From Brevibacillus centrosporus (GTDB lineage: Bacteria; Bacillota; Bacilli; Brevibacillales; Brevibacillaceae), in contig NZ_RHHP01000051.1 in the NCBI RefSeq assembly GCF_003710815.1, positions 1 through 64,000 on the forward strand: a stretch of DNA of 64,000 nucleotides. The letters run 5' to 3'. The translations under genes were made by a program, and so were the position numbers. Position 1 is the stretch's first letter. Each line of letters begins with the position of its first letter. Below the pieces are notes generated by a model. That model ran no database searches and had not been told where the DNA came from. It saw only the letters and a list, made by a program, of their open reading frames with translations. Shown piece after piece: positions 1 through 7,185 of this stretch.

Positions 1-1
1 C

Positions 2-286
2 CCCTCACCGCCGGGAGGGTTTCCCCCACCCCCATCTGCACCGCCGCCAAGAAGGACACCGAGTTCACCAGGGGAACGTGGATTCGGAGGGACACGTACG
101 ATTGATGCACGCAGATTCTCACCCTGCTTGTTCCGATTTGCATATGTATGGATGAGAAATGGCAACTCCTTCTGGTTCTATCCTGTTTTTATCAGTCGTA
201 ATTTTGTTGCTGGCTACCGATGGAGATTCAATCGTTGGGTCTATTTTGGTACAAATCTCAATAGGATCGCCTACTTTACATGCTAA
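2..286 (+). CDS. Proline-rich small protein, 3' end (5' truncated by window edge)
   Basis: The second forward frame is open from the window edge to a TAA at 284-286, giving 94 C-terminal residues. The first ~30 are rich in Pro, Gly and Arg (runs of PPPP and PPP). They are followed by a compact aromatic/basic domain with motifs such as FRFAYVWMRNGNSFWFYP and GYRWRFNRWVYF. I know of small Bacillota proteins that join a Pro/Gly-rich N-terminal part to a Trp/Phe/Arg-rich tail of this kind, but their function is not established and I assign none. A strong terminator follows 3 bases after the stop in the same direction, which supports the reading strand over the minus-strand ORF at 119-301. The real start lies outside the window. 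Confidence 0.6.
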   Translation, partial: PSPPGGFPPPPSAPPPRRTPSSPGERGFGGTRTIDARRFSPCLFRFAYVWMRNGNSFWFYPVFISRNFVAGYRWRFNRWVYFGTNLNRIAYFTC

Positions 287-288
287 TC

Positions 289-338
289 GAACAAGGCGCA
301 TTTCCCCTCTAACGTTGGGAATGCGCCTTGTTCATTTT
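289..338 (+). terminator. Rho-independent terminator after the proline-rich gene
   Basis: The arms GAACAAGGCGCAT..CCC (289-306) and GGGAATGCGCCTTGTTC (317-333) form a stem of about 17 bp with one bulged T. They are followed by ATTTTT. The T-run is on the plus strand. The minus-strand gene ending at 352 may use the same hairpin, but there is no good T-run on that side. Confidence 0.8.
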
Positions 339-351
339 TCCTACAACAGGG

Positions 352-1104
352 CTATTGCACGGTGAGTTGAAAGGTCTTGTGATCGTGTAACTCGCCCTTT
401 TCTACATGGACGTTTACAGTGTAGCTGCCAACTGAAGGAAGCGTGGCGGTGGCACTGTATTGGCCTGGAGCTGTTTCTTTTGTCTCTACATACAAGTGCT
501 TCTCGTCATTTCCCTGCCAAATCTCGTATTTGACCTTGGCTTCTGCAATAGCCTGATTGTCTTTCATCAAGTGAACCATGAAGGAAGCGGGCTGACCGGC
601 CTTGGCTGGCTCTTCTGGCATAAAGTGAAAGTCAACACCGCTCGAATGATGATCGTTTTGGCTGGGGGTGGAGGGATTTCCATGTTCGTGGGCTTGCGAC
701 GAGCCTGTGCTTGGGTCCTTCACTGTAAAGGCGACTTTCTGCATATTGTGAAAATCTCGAGCAGTTACATGGTAATAAACAAAATAAGAGCCAGGTTCAT
801 CAATCGTCTGCTGTGCAGTATATACGCCATCTGCTTGAAGGGCAGCAGGAATGGTAACATGCTGTTCCTGTCCGTCCTTCCACCACTCAAATTTCACTTC
901 CTTCGCGTCGTTGACAGCTTCCCCCTTTTGGGTCACTTTGACTGTAAAAGTGATGGCTTCCCCTTTTGCGGGCTCAGTGGGTTGAATGGAAAAATCGGCC
1001 TCGATCGGGTCAGAGGAGGGAAGAGACGTCTCCTGTTGATTTTGACCACAAGCAGAGATGCAGAATGCAAATACGCAAAGCAGGGAGAAAACATAGCGTT
1101 TCAT
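352..1104 (-). CDS. Lipoprotein with two YtkA-like domains
   Basis: A 250-residue secreted lipoprotein. The signal peptide ends in a lipobox I-S-A-C with Cys19. Two related beta-rich YtkA/FixH-like domains lie at about residues 34-130 and 158-248, each opening with 'F.(I/M)P.EPAK.G' and ending with 'GSY.V..HV/YHVT'. They are joined by a His-rich linker (HEHG...DHHSSGVDFHF). The start has an AAGGAAGGA ribosome site. It is the last gene of a minus-strand run after ctaG and a Sco gene, 2 bp below the Sco stop. YtkA-like domains often occur beside copper and cytochrome-oxidase assembly factors, and the His-rich linker fits metal handling; copper binding here is an inference. Confidence 0.8.
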   Translation of the reverse strand: MKRYVFSLLCVFAFCISACGQNQQETSLPSSDPIEADFSIQPTEPAKGEAITFTVKVTQKGEAVNDAKEVKFEWWKDGQEQHVTIPAALQADGVYTAQQTIDEPGSYFVYYHVTARDFHNMQKVAFTVKDPSTGSSQAHEHGNPSTPSQNDHHSSGVDFHFMPEEPAKAGQPASFMVHLMKDNQAIAEAKVKYEIWQGNDEKHLYVETKETAPGQYSATATLPSVGSYTVNVHVEKGELHDHKTFQLTVQ

Positions 1105-1106
1105 GA

Positions 1107-1718
1107 TTACAATCCTTCCTTGTTCTTGGATACGAGCTCTTGATAAATGAGATCGGTGTTAAAATCGTCGCCCATCCCGAAAGTACGGATGACTTCGTTG
1201 TTGGCGTTGACTAAAAAGGTGCTGGTCGTATGGGAGATGAAACCATCGGCTGACTTTCTGGCGACAAACCCAAGCGAGCGGGTCACTGACTGAATCGTGC
1301 TTTCGTCTCCCCGCAGAATCGTCCAGCCTTGTGTTTGGATCTGCAATTGATCAGCGTATCTTTGCAGCACATCCGCCGTATCGTTGTGCGGGTCGATGGT
1401 AATGGTCAAAAACTCAACGCTTTTTCCCATTACTCCTGCATCCATCAAGCGTTTTTGCAGCTGGACCATTTTAAAGGTCGTGGTCGGACAAACATCCGGG
1501 CACCGCGTATAAATCAGCTCTACCAAGCGGGTTTTTCCAGGGCTGGCAAGCGGGTAAGGCTTTCCATCCAAAGTCTCTAAGGTCAGAGAGGGCAGGGCAG
1601 CTTTGGCTTGCTGCGAGTCTGCCCAAAACCAGGAGGAGACAAGGGCTACAAGTACGAGTACCGGCAAAAGCAGCAGCACCCGCTTGAGGCGAATGGCATT
1701 CACAGATGCTTCAGACAT
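1107..1718 (-). CDS. SCO1/SenC family copper chaperone
   Basis: A 203-residue membrane-anchored thioredoxin-fold protein. A single N-terminal membrane segment (about residues 13-32) is followed by the periplasm-facing Sco domain. The copper/redox motif C73-P-D-V-C77-P and the third ligand His163 (in SHTTSTFLV) are all present. Sco proteins deliver Cu to the CuA site of cytochrome c oxidase subunit II. I place the start at 1718 because AAAGGAGGCG precedes that ATG by about 11 nt; an upstream in-frame start at 1766 would overlap ctaG. It lies between ctaG and the YtkA lipoprotein, so the three probably form one oxidase-assembly operon. Confidence 0.9.
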   Translation of the reverse strand: MSEASVNAIRLKRVLLLLPVLVLVALVSSWFWADSQQAKAALPSLTLETLDGKPYPLASPGKTRLVELIYTRCPDVCPTTTFKMVQLQKRLMDAGVMGKSVEFLTITIDPHNDTADVLQRYADQLQIQTQGWTILRGDESTIQSVTRSLGFVARKSADGFISHTTSTFLVNANNEVIRTFGMGDDFNTDLIYQELVSKNKEGL

Positions 1719-1743
1719 GTCCAGCCTCGCCTCCTTTCCAAAT

Positions 1744-2613
1744 TTAATGAGGAAGCAGTTGATCATCTGGCTGGTCTCTTTCCTTTCGATACCAGGCCGT
1801 GAATATGTAAGCGAGGACGGATCCGTAGGTCAGCTCTTGCATCAGCTTCATGATGATCCCGCCCAATCGTTGATCATCGAGAGCTTCCAGGGAGACGGCA
1901 AACATGGATTTGTCGATGGGTGCGGAAAAGAAAGGTGCGCACAGCATCGTAGGTCCGTTCACGTATGTCTCGTACAGCGGAGCAGCCGAGAAAATAATTA
2001 AAGCGCACGCCGGAGTGATCAGGACGCCGTTTGCAAAGATATACGCCAGCTTTTGCAGCTCCGTTAAGCGGTGAATCTGTGGAAGCGGTGCAATGACAGG
2101 CGTCCACATCAGAAGCGAAGTGAGGAGCAAAAGCAGATGGATCAGATTGTGCATCGCCAAGCTATTCATCGCCATGTCCAGAATAACAGGCATGTGGTAA
2201 AAGGAAAACAGGGCATTAAATAGAAGAACGGCAGGAATGGGATGGCTAAGCAATCGGATCAGTGCCTTCGACCATTTTCGTTCCAGCAGGGGCGATAGCA
2301 GCCAGCCAGGTGTACCTGCGAGGAGCAGCAAAGGCATCACCAAATAGAGCAAGGACTGCTGCAGCATGTGTGCACTGAACAAGAAATGCCCAGCGACATT
2401 TAATGGACTTCCCATCCCGAAATAGAAAAGCAAAAGCCCTAGGGCAAACATCCATTTTTGACGGAGCAGCACCGGAGTGGAGTGGGCAAAGGTATGACGA
2501 AGCGGGCCGATCAAGGAAAAATAGGTAAAGCCAATCAAAAGGGTCAGGAATATCAATTCAGGATTCCATGTCGCTCGAAAACCAAACGTCGATGTGAAAT
2601 AGGTGAGTATCAT
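1744..2613 (-). CDS. ctaG: CtaG family cytochrome c oxidase assembly protein
   Basis: A 289-residue polytopic membrane protein with about seven hydrophobic segments and the caa3-type CtaG pattern (FYFGMGSPLNVAGH.LFSAHMLQQ.LLYLV..PLLLLGTP-like block, and a HNLIHLLLLLTSLLMW.PV block with conserved His). CtaG of the Bacillus type is needed for functional caa3 oxidase. The start is set at the ATG at 2613, which has GGAGG seven bases upstream; an in-frame TTG two codons earlier sits on the ribosome site. It is the first gene of the ctaG-sco-ytkA run. Confidence 0.9.
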   Translation of the reverse strand: MILTYFTSTFGFRATWNPELIFLTLLIGFTYFSLIGPLRHTFAHSTPVLLRQKWMFALGLLLFYFGMGSPLNVAGHFLFSAHMLQQSLLYLVMPLLLLAGTPGWLLSPLLERKWSKALIRLLSHPIPAVLLFNALFSFYHMPVILDMAMNSLAMHNLIHLLLLLTSLLMWTPVIAPLPQIHRLTELQKLAYIFANGVLITPACALIIFSAAPLYETYVNGPTMLCAPFFSAPIDKSMFAVSLEALDDQRLGGIIMKLMQELTYGSVLAYIFTAWYRKERDQPDDQLLPH

Positions 2614-2742
2614 GATCAAACCTCCGTTATCCCAGGAACTTCCCCATCCATCATTATAGGCAAAGGAAGGAGAAAGCCTTATGACTCATTCGGGCTATTT
2701 TTCCAGATATAACCGGAGTGTTCACATAAATGTCACCTTCCA

Positions 2743-2779
2743 TACAAAGACCAACCTCCCAAAGAAGAAGGGAGGCTGG
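2743..2779 (-). terminator. Terminator of the bdbC/thioredoxin operon
   Basis: The arms CCAACCTCCC (2751-2760) and GGGAGGCTGG (2770-2779) form a 10-bp stem. On the minus strand it is followed by TCTTTGTA. Confidence 0.7.
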
Positions 2780-2787
2780 AGATGGAA

Positions 2788-3258
2788 TTATGATTTTTTC
2801 TGTTCTTCTAACCATTGCTTCCATTCGTTCGCTTCGTGACCACCAACGAGGCGTGCCACTTCTTGTCCGCCTTTGTAGTGAACAAGGGTAGGGGTGAATT
2901 CAATTTGGAAGTCATCCCAGCTGTTGGTGAATTCGAGCAGGTTATGCTTTTTCATATCGATCTGCATCTCTTTGACGATTGGCACGAGAACCGGCGTAGT
3001 AGCTTGGCAGTGCTCGCACAGCGGGCTGTAGTAGTAAACGAACAAATCTTCTTTGTTGGTCAGGCGCGTCTTTAGTTCATCGGGCATGATCAGGTTGTCG
3101 TACAGCGGATCATTCAGTTGAGCGAGAGTAGCCGGGTTGAGATTGGCTTTGCCATACGGGTTTCCAGCAGCCTGCTGACGATTGGAGATGTCCGAATAGA
3201 CGATCGCTCCGATGAGCAGGGCAGCTACCAGGATAGAGAAAAAAATGATTTTTTTCAT
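2788..3258 (-). CDS. Thioredoxin-like thiol-disulfide protein, membrane anchored
   Basis: A 156-residue protein with an N-terminal membrane anchor (about residues 3-21) and an extracellular thioredoxin-like domain. The active site is C81-E-H-C84 in YYYSPLCEHC, and the cis-Pro region TPTLVHYKGG follows. AAAGGAGC precedes the ATG. It begins 3 bp after the bdbC stop. A DsbB-type quinone-linked oxidase coupled to a thioredoxin-fold partner is the BdbC/BdbD arrangement, so this protein is the probable thiol oxidase recharged by BdbC. It is shorter than BdbD and the CEHC motif is not the usual CPAC, so a broader 'thioredoxin family' name is safer. Confidence 0.82.
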   Translation of the reverse strand: MKKIIFFSILVAALLIGAIVYSDISNRQQAAGNPYGKANLNPATLAQLNDPLYDNLIMPDELKTRLTNKEDLFVYYYSPLCEHCQATTPVLVPIVKEMQIDMKKHNLLEFTNSWDDFQIEFTPTLVHYKGGQEVARLVGGHEANEWKQWLEEQKKS

Positions 3259-3261
3259 GGA

Positions 3262-3690
3262 TTATTGCTCCTTTCCACTTTTCAAGACGATAAATTGCAG
3301 CACGCTGATCAGGGTAAATGCCATCAGGGCCAAAAACGGAATCGTGATAAAGCCAAACCAGTTGATGTAGTCGGTATTGCAGGGCACGATGCCGCATGCG
3401 TTGCCGAGTTCATGCAGAGCAGGCACCTTCTGGATCAAATAATGATAGAGCGAGATCAGCCCTCCAATGACAGAGAGGATCAGCGCATACAAAGACATGT
3501 TGTAATCCTTGCGAGCCGAAGCGACTCCCAGCAAAATAACGAGCGGGTACATGAGAATCCGTTGGTACCAGCACAGGTTGCATGGTATGTATTTCATGAC
3601 TTCTGAAAAAAAGAGACTGCCTGCCGTAGCAATCAGGGAGATTCCCCAGGAAGCAAACATGGCCTGTTCCATGGCTTGTTGACGCATCAT
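3262..3690 (-). CDS. bdbC: Disulfide bond formation protein BdbC (DsbB family)
   Basis: A 142-residue protein with four membrane segments. It has the two DsbB cysteine pairs: C37-N-L-C40 in the signature PCNLCWYQR, and C99/C104 in ACGIVPC. It oxidises the thioredoxin-like partner encoded just downstream and passes the electrons to menaquinone. The ribosome site is GAGGTG before ATGATG. In Bacillus the BdbC/BdbD pair is needed for disulfides in competence proteins such as ComGC, which fits the competence genes elsewhere in this window. Confidence 0.92.
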   Translation of the reverse strand: MMRQQAMEQAMFASWGISLIATAGSLFFSEVMKYIPCNLCWYQRILMYPLVILLGVASARKDYNMSLYALILSVIGGLISLYHYLIQKVPALHELGNACGIVPCNTDYINWFGFITIPFLALMAFTLISVLQFIVLKSGKEQ

Positions 3691-3752
3691 AAAAACACCT
3701 CGGTCCTCATATTAGCACAGTAAGCTAGGGTTGTAGATTGGTAAAAACGGTG

Positions 3753-3772
3753 AGACAAGACAGGGCTTGTCT
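3753..3772. repeat. Short inverted repeat upstream of bdbC
   Basis: AGACAAG, a 6-nt spacer and CTTGTCT form a perfect 7-bp inverted repeat in the 165-bp gap between bdbC and the phosphatase gene. It could be an operator or a small hairpin. No regulator is implied by the neighbours. Confidence 0.3.
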
Positions 3773-3833
3773 GACATCGAATTGTCCGATTCCACTACCC
3801 ATTGTAGTGTAAAAGCGGACAAGAAACAATATG

Positions 3834-3851
3834 GCAGTTTGGACAAACTGC
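3834..3851 (-). terminator. Probable terminator of the phosphatase gene
   Basis: GCAGTTT-ggac-AAACTGC is a 7-bp hairpin four bases past the stop on the minus strand. The following sequence CATATTGTTTCTTG is moderately T-rich. Confidence 0.5.
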
Positions 3852-3855
3852 TGTT

Positions 3856-4647
3856 CTATGCGTTTACCTGGACGATCGGATAAGGATGGACGTCTTGGAT
3901 AGGAACGAAAATCGACTCCAGGGAAGGCCACTCTACCAGCAAGATTCCTCTGCGAAAGGCAGCTCCGCCGTCGATCCCGACGATGTTGTCGCGACGCCAA
4001 GGACCTCTGCCGCGATAACCTGGCAGCTTGGGGACGGGGGTATGACCGAATACGACGGGCATTTCGCCACCATAGCCTTCAAAAAAGGGCTCGCGAATCC
4101 ACAATAAGTCTTCGGGGGCTTGCTGTGAAAGAGGGATTCCCGGACGGATGCCGGCATGGACTAAAAGGACAGCCGGGGAACCGGTCTGTGCATCTGCGGG
4201 GAGCTGGATAGAAAGGGGGAGGGCTTGAAGGGCAGGCAGGAGAAAGGGGGACTGCGCAAGAATGATTTGACGCGCCTGCTCCTGAACTTCCGGAGATGGC
4301 AGTCCGCCATTGGCAAACGCCCGACGCAAAGGATGATTCCCAAGCAAAGAGCGCACGGTCGCGTCCCCTCCATTAAATCGCAGATAGTTCTCATCATTTC
4401 CTCTGCGGTCCAGCCAGTCTTCAAACATTTGTTCATGGTTGCCTTTGATGAGAAACACCTGCTGGGGATATTGCTGGCGCAGCTCAAGCAGCGAGAGCAG
4501 GACGTCCTTTGACTGCGGGCCGCGGTCGATCATATCGCCAATGACGTACAATTTATCTCCCTGACTGGGTGAAAAGGAAGCATCCTGAAGCGCTTTTTGA
4601 AACGCCTGGTACTGTCCGTGAATATCAGAAACGAAATAGGTCGTCAT
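3856..4647 (-). CDS. Calcineurin-like metallophosphoesterase (Ser/Thr phosphatase family)
   Basis: A 263-residue cytoplasmic phosphatase. The metal-site motifs are in order: D-I-H-G near residue 9, GDMIDRGP, GNHE, then later VLLVHAG and VFGHTP. This set is shared by PPP-type protein phosphatases, bacterial PrpE/ApaH-like diadenosine tetraphosphatases and lambda phosphatase, so the substrate cannot be read from sequence. The start is chosen at 4647 because AAAGGAGGT lies about 10 nt before that ATG; an ATG nine codons upstream has no ribosome site. It is monocistronic, divergent from the sir2 pseudogene. Confidence 0.85.
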   Translation of the reverse strand: MTTYFVSDIHGQYQAFQKALQDASFSPSQGDKLYVIGDMIDRGPQSKDVLLSLLELRQQYPQQVFLIKGNHEQMFEDWLDRRGNDENYLRFNGGDATVRSLLGNHPLRRAFANGGLPSPEVQEQARQIILAQSPFLLPALQALPLSIQLPADAQTGSPAVLLVHAGIRPGIPLSQQAPEDLLWIREPFFEGYGGEMPVVFGHTPVPKLPGYRGRGPWRRDNIVGIDGGAAFRRGILLVEWPSLESIFVPIQDVHPYPIVQVNA

Positions 4648-4733
4648 GGACGAGCCAACCTCCTTTGTGTACAAATGGCTTCATACTCTACTACATTATG
4701 AGAAAGAGCGAGATGGGTGAAGGAGGGGATAAC

Positions 4734-5299
4734 ATGAACAAGGATCAGGCGGAAGTTTTGGCCGAGTGGATAAAGGCGGCTTCTTCGTGTGTTGTGTTTA
4801 CTGGGGCGGGTATGTCAACGGAAAGCGGACTGCCCGATTTTCGGTCACAGACTGGGATGTGGCAAGGCCAAGATCCAACCAGGCTGGCAAGCACGGAAGT
4901 CAGAAGGTGGCGCAGCTACATGGCACACTTGCCTCCGTTCGATGCTTGCGCTGCGTGCGGGAGTATGCCAGCAGTCGGTATTTGGAGGAAACGGGTGCCA
5001 ACTGCGAGTGTGGCGGATTTTTGCGACCATCGGTAGTCTTGTTTGGTGAGGGGCTCCCCCCATTCGATTATGAGCGAGCGGAAGAGTGGACAGAGGAAGC
5101 CGACCTGTTTATCGTCCTCGGTTCGTCTCTGCTTGTCAGTCCTGCCAACCTGTTTCCACGGAGAGCCAAACAACGCGGAGCCAGGCTGGTGATTGTGAAC
5201 CGTGACACTACCCCATTGGATGAGAGGGCAGATATGCTGATTCAAAACGAGCCGATTGGCAGCATTTTGCAGCGAACCGAAAAATATTTGAACGCGTGA
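4734..5299 (+). pseudogene. Sir2-family NAD-dependent deacylase, internal deletion and frameshift
   Basis: The N-terminal part, from an ATG at 4734 with AAGGAGGGG upstream, carries the NAD-binding GAGMSTESGLPDFRS motif and stays in frame to about 4895. From about 4885 a different frame continues with KVAQLHGTL, the zinc pairs C-L-R-C and C-E-C, LRPSVVLFGE, the VLGSSLLVSPAN motif and the normal C-terminus at 5299. What is missing is the middle of the Rossmann/small domain, roughly 60 codons, including the TQN(I/V)DGLH catalytic strand. The shift between the two frames means the lost length is not a multiple of three. The remaining halves are well conserved, so the lesion looks recent. No active sirtuin can come from this copy. 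Confidence 0.85.
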
Positions 5300-5356
5300 G
5301 ACTTCCCCCTTGTTTTTTGGAGAGGAGTTGACTAAAATATTTTTTGTAATCGTCGT

Positions 5357-5428
5357 GCTAGCGTAGCACAGGGGTAGTGCAGCTGATTCGTAATCAGCAG
5401 GTCGGGGGTTCAAATCCCTTCGCTAGCA
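5357..5428 (+). tRNA. tRNA-Thr (anticodon CGT)
   Basis: A cloverleaf of 72 nt. The acceptor stem is GCTAGCG/CGCTAGC, the D stem GCAC/GTGC has a 7-nt loop, and the anticodon stem GCTGA/TCAGC carries loop TTCGTAA (anticodon CGT, reads ACG). The T arm is GGGGG-TTCAAAT-CCCTT and the discriminator is A. The genome continues CCT, so the terminal CCA is not fully encoded and must be added enzymatically. It is a solitary tRNA 57 bp after the sir2 remnant. Confidence 0.95.
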
Positions 5429-5441
5429 CCTGAGAAACAAG

Positions 5442-5472
5442 AAAACCAGGGAGATTTTTCCCTGGTTTTTTT
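5442..5472 (+). terminator. Terminator after tRNA-Thr
   Basis: AAAACCAGGGA and TCCCTGGTTTT flank a short loop and run into TTTTTTTC, 13 nt after the tRNA. Confidence 0.9.
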
Positions 5473-5486
5473 CATTATAGACCGAT

Positions 5487-6971
5487 TTATTTCCATGAAT
5501 CGACTGCACCTGTAAGGGCATTTACGTAGCGGTCAGCTGCTGAAAAGGAAGGGACGTAAGCCAAAACAGGCGAGTCCTTTTCCGGGTCCAGATCGCTGGG
5601 ATATACGTATGCCAGCTCTGCTGACAGAGCTTTCACCCAGTTCTGCTTGGCTTCCTCTAATGAAAGGACGCCTGGTGTCGCAGCGGAAGAGGGGGCGTAG
5701 GTCCGGGCAGTTGCGGAAGTCAGGACATTTCCATGCAAGTCCATTGTGATGACGACGAGTGGTTTGCTAGACCGCACACCATTTGTACTTGCGTAAAGCT
5801 CCATCCGAGCTTTGGTCGGATTCGTGGCGTTCTCGGACGATTGGGGATACGCGCGCAGTATGTAATCCCCAGGCGCAAGTGGTATGTACCGTTTCATAAA
5901 TGCCAGGGCTTGCCCTCGTGCCTCCGACAGATCGACGAGGGCGGCGCTGTCATCGTCTGCACGATTCGTGCTGAGTTGAATGGAAAGCAGTTCGCTCGTT
6001 TGTTCATTGACCCGAACCTGTAGGGTCTGCTTATCATTTTCCACGCTGTAAATGGAAATCGGCAGTTCATTTGGGTGACTCTCCCTGCTGGCAGAAATCG
6101 AAAGCTGGTCCGACTTCAAACCAAAAAAGGTGGTCGCGATCTCCTTCGCTGCTGCAGGCGTCGTGATGGACTGTTTGGTCGACTGCTTTTCTATAGTGAT
6201 GTGAGTGTCAGTGAAGTCCGCCGATGCTTCAAGGGCTTTTCCGGTTTTGGCATCAATGGCGCTGTAGGGAAGGGCCGCGTATGCATAGCGCCCGTTCTCG
6301 TCGTCATAAGTCAGTTCCAGCTGGAGCTGGCTGGAAAATTGAGGTATGGCTTGCTCCCTGGAAAGAATGCCGGCTTTCGAGGGGAGATTGTTTTCCTTAA
6401 AGTCGGCGTCCCGAAGTTGATAAGAGGATACGTGACCGCTTGAATCCACGAAGATCTCACCGACCGATTTCTGTACAGGAATCTCATTGACGACGGGATA
6501 TACGGGGAAGATCGCCATCTTGGAGCTGCTCCACAACGTACCGCGTTCTGCCGAGGCGAATTTCTCACCGAGCACCAGCTCTACAAAGTCTGCAGCAGTA
6601 CTTCGGGCTGCTTCCAAATTGGGGGGCTGATCCTTTGGAGATTTGGACCAAGCTGTATTCAGCTGTGTCAGCCTATCATCCTTGTCTGAAAAAGAGAGGT
6701 AAATCGTTGTAGGTACGGATGACGGACTGGAGTCCACCTCTTTGTTTTGCAAAGTGACATGGGTTTTCTGAGCGGAAATCGAATACGCTGTCAGTCCGAA
6801 GTATTCGATCGTTTGCTCTACCGTGCGCTTGACACGTGGCGAAGCGCTCTTCAAGGCATCTGTGTTCTCTTCCAGTGATAGTGCTGCAGCTTTTGAAAGG
6901 GGGATTACGGGTAGGGTAGCCAAGAGGCTTGAACAGAGGGCAACCCCGAGCATAGTGTGCAAATGTTTCAA
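5487..6971 (-). CDS. Secreted YcdB/YcdC repeat protein
   Basis: A 494-residue protein with a clear signal peptide (MKHLHTMLGVALCSSLLATLPVIPLSKAAA) and no further membrane segment. The mature part shows repeats of the YcdB/YcdC type: blocks with 'A..(F)VE..LG..F' or 'A..IA..FFG', followed by 'YA..PV/LPYSAIDAKTG' and a closing 'Y(V)NALTGAVDSW'. Its function is unknown; such proteins are found in spore-formers and act outside the membrane. The start is a TTG at 6971, preceded by GAAGGAGAG at good distance; a start seven codons earlier would overlap the ribosome site. It is a single gene with about 210 bp before the divergent ABC-F gene. Confidence 0.75.
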   Translation of the reverse strand: MKHLHTMLGVALCSSLLATLPVIPLSKAAALSLEENTDALKSASPRVKRTVEQTIEYFGLTAYSISAQKTHVTLQNKEVDSSPSSVPTTIYLSFSDKDDRLTQLNTAWSKSPKDQPPNLEAARSTAADFVELVLGEKFASAERGTLWSSSKMAIFPVYPVVNEIPVQKSVGEIFVDSSGHVSSYQLRDADFKENNLPSKAGILSREQAIPQFSSQLQLELTYDDENGRYAYAALPYSAIDAKTGKALEASADFTDTHITIEKQSTKQSITTPAAAKEIATTFFGLKSDQLSISASRESHPNELPISIYSVENDKQTLQVRVNEQTSELLSIQLSTNRADDDSAALVDLSEARGQALAFMKRYIPLAPGDYILRAYPQSSENATNPTKARMELYASTNGVRSSKPLVVITMDLHGNVLTSATARTYAPSSAATPGVLSLEEAKQNWVKALSAELAYVYPSDLDPEKDSPVLAYVPSFSAADRYVNALTGAVDSWK

Positions 6972-7185
6972 AACGATCTCTCCTTCATACAAATAGATGG
7001 GTAATGCAGCTTAATTCTGAAGTATCCTAATTTTACCATAAGGATATTTAAAAACCATTTGTTTCCAATTACTCCGCTTCACGAAATGTTTTCTCCGCCC
7101 TAGAGCTTCCTAGCAAAACATGTTACCATCGAAGAAAAGTATTCATTTGCATTTCAAGGCAAATAGAAAAGTACAGGTGACTACC

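Noticed and set aside
119..301. A 60-residue minus-strand ORF at the left edge with an apparent ribosome site
   Set aside because: The opposite frame at 2-286 encodes a protein with strong compositional character and is followed at once by a terminator in its own direction; the minus ORF overlaps that terminator stem.
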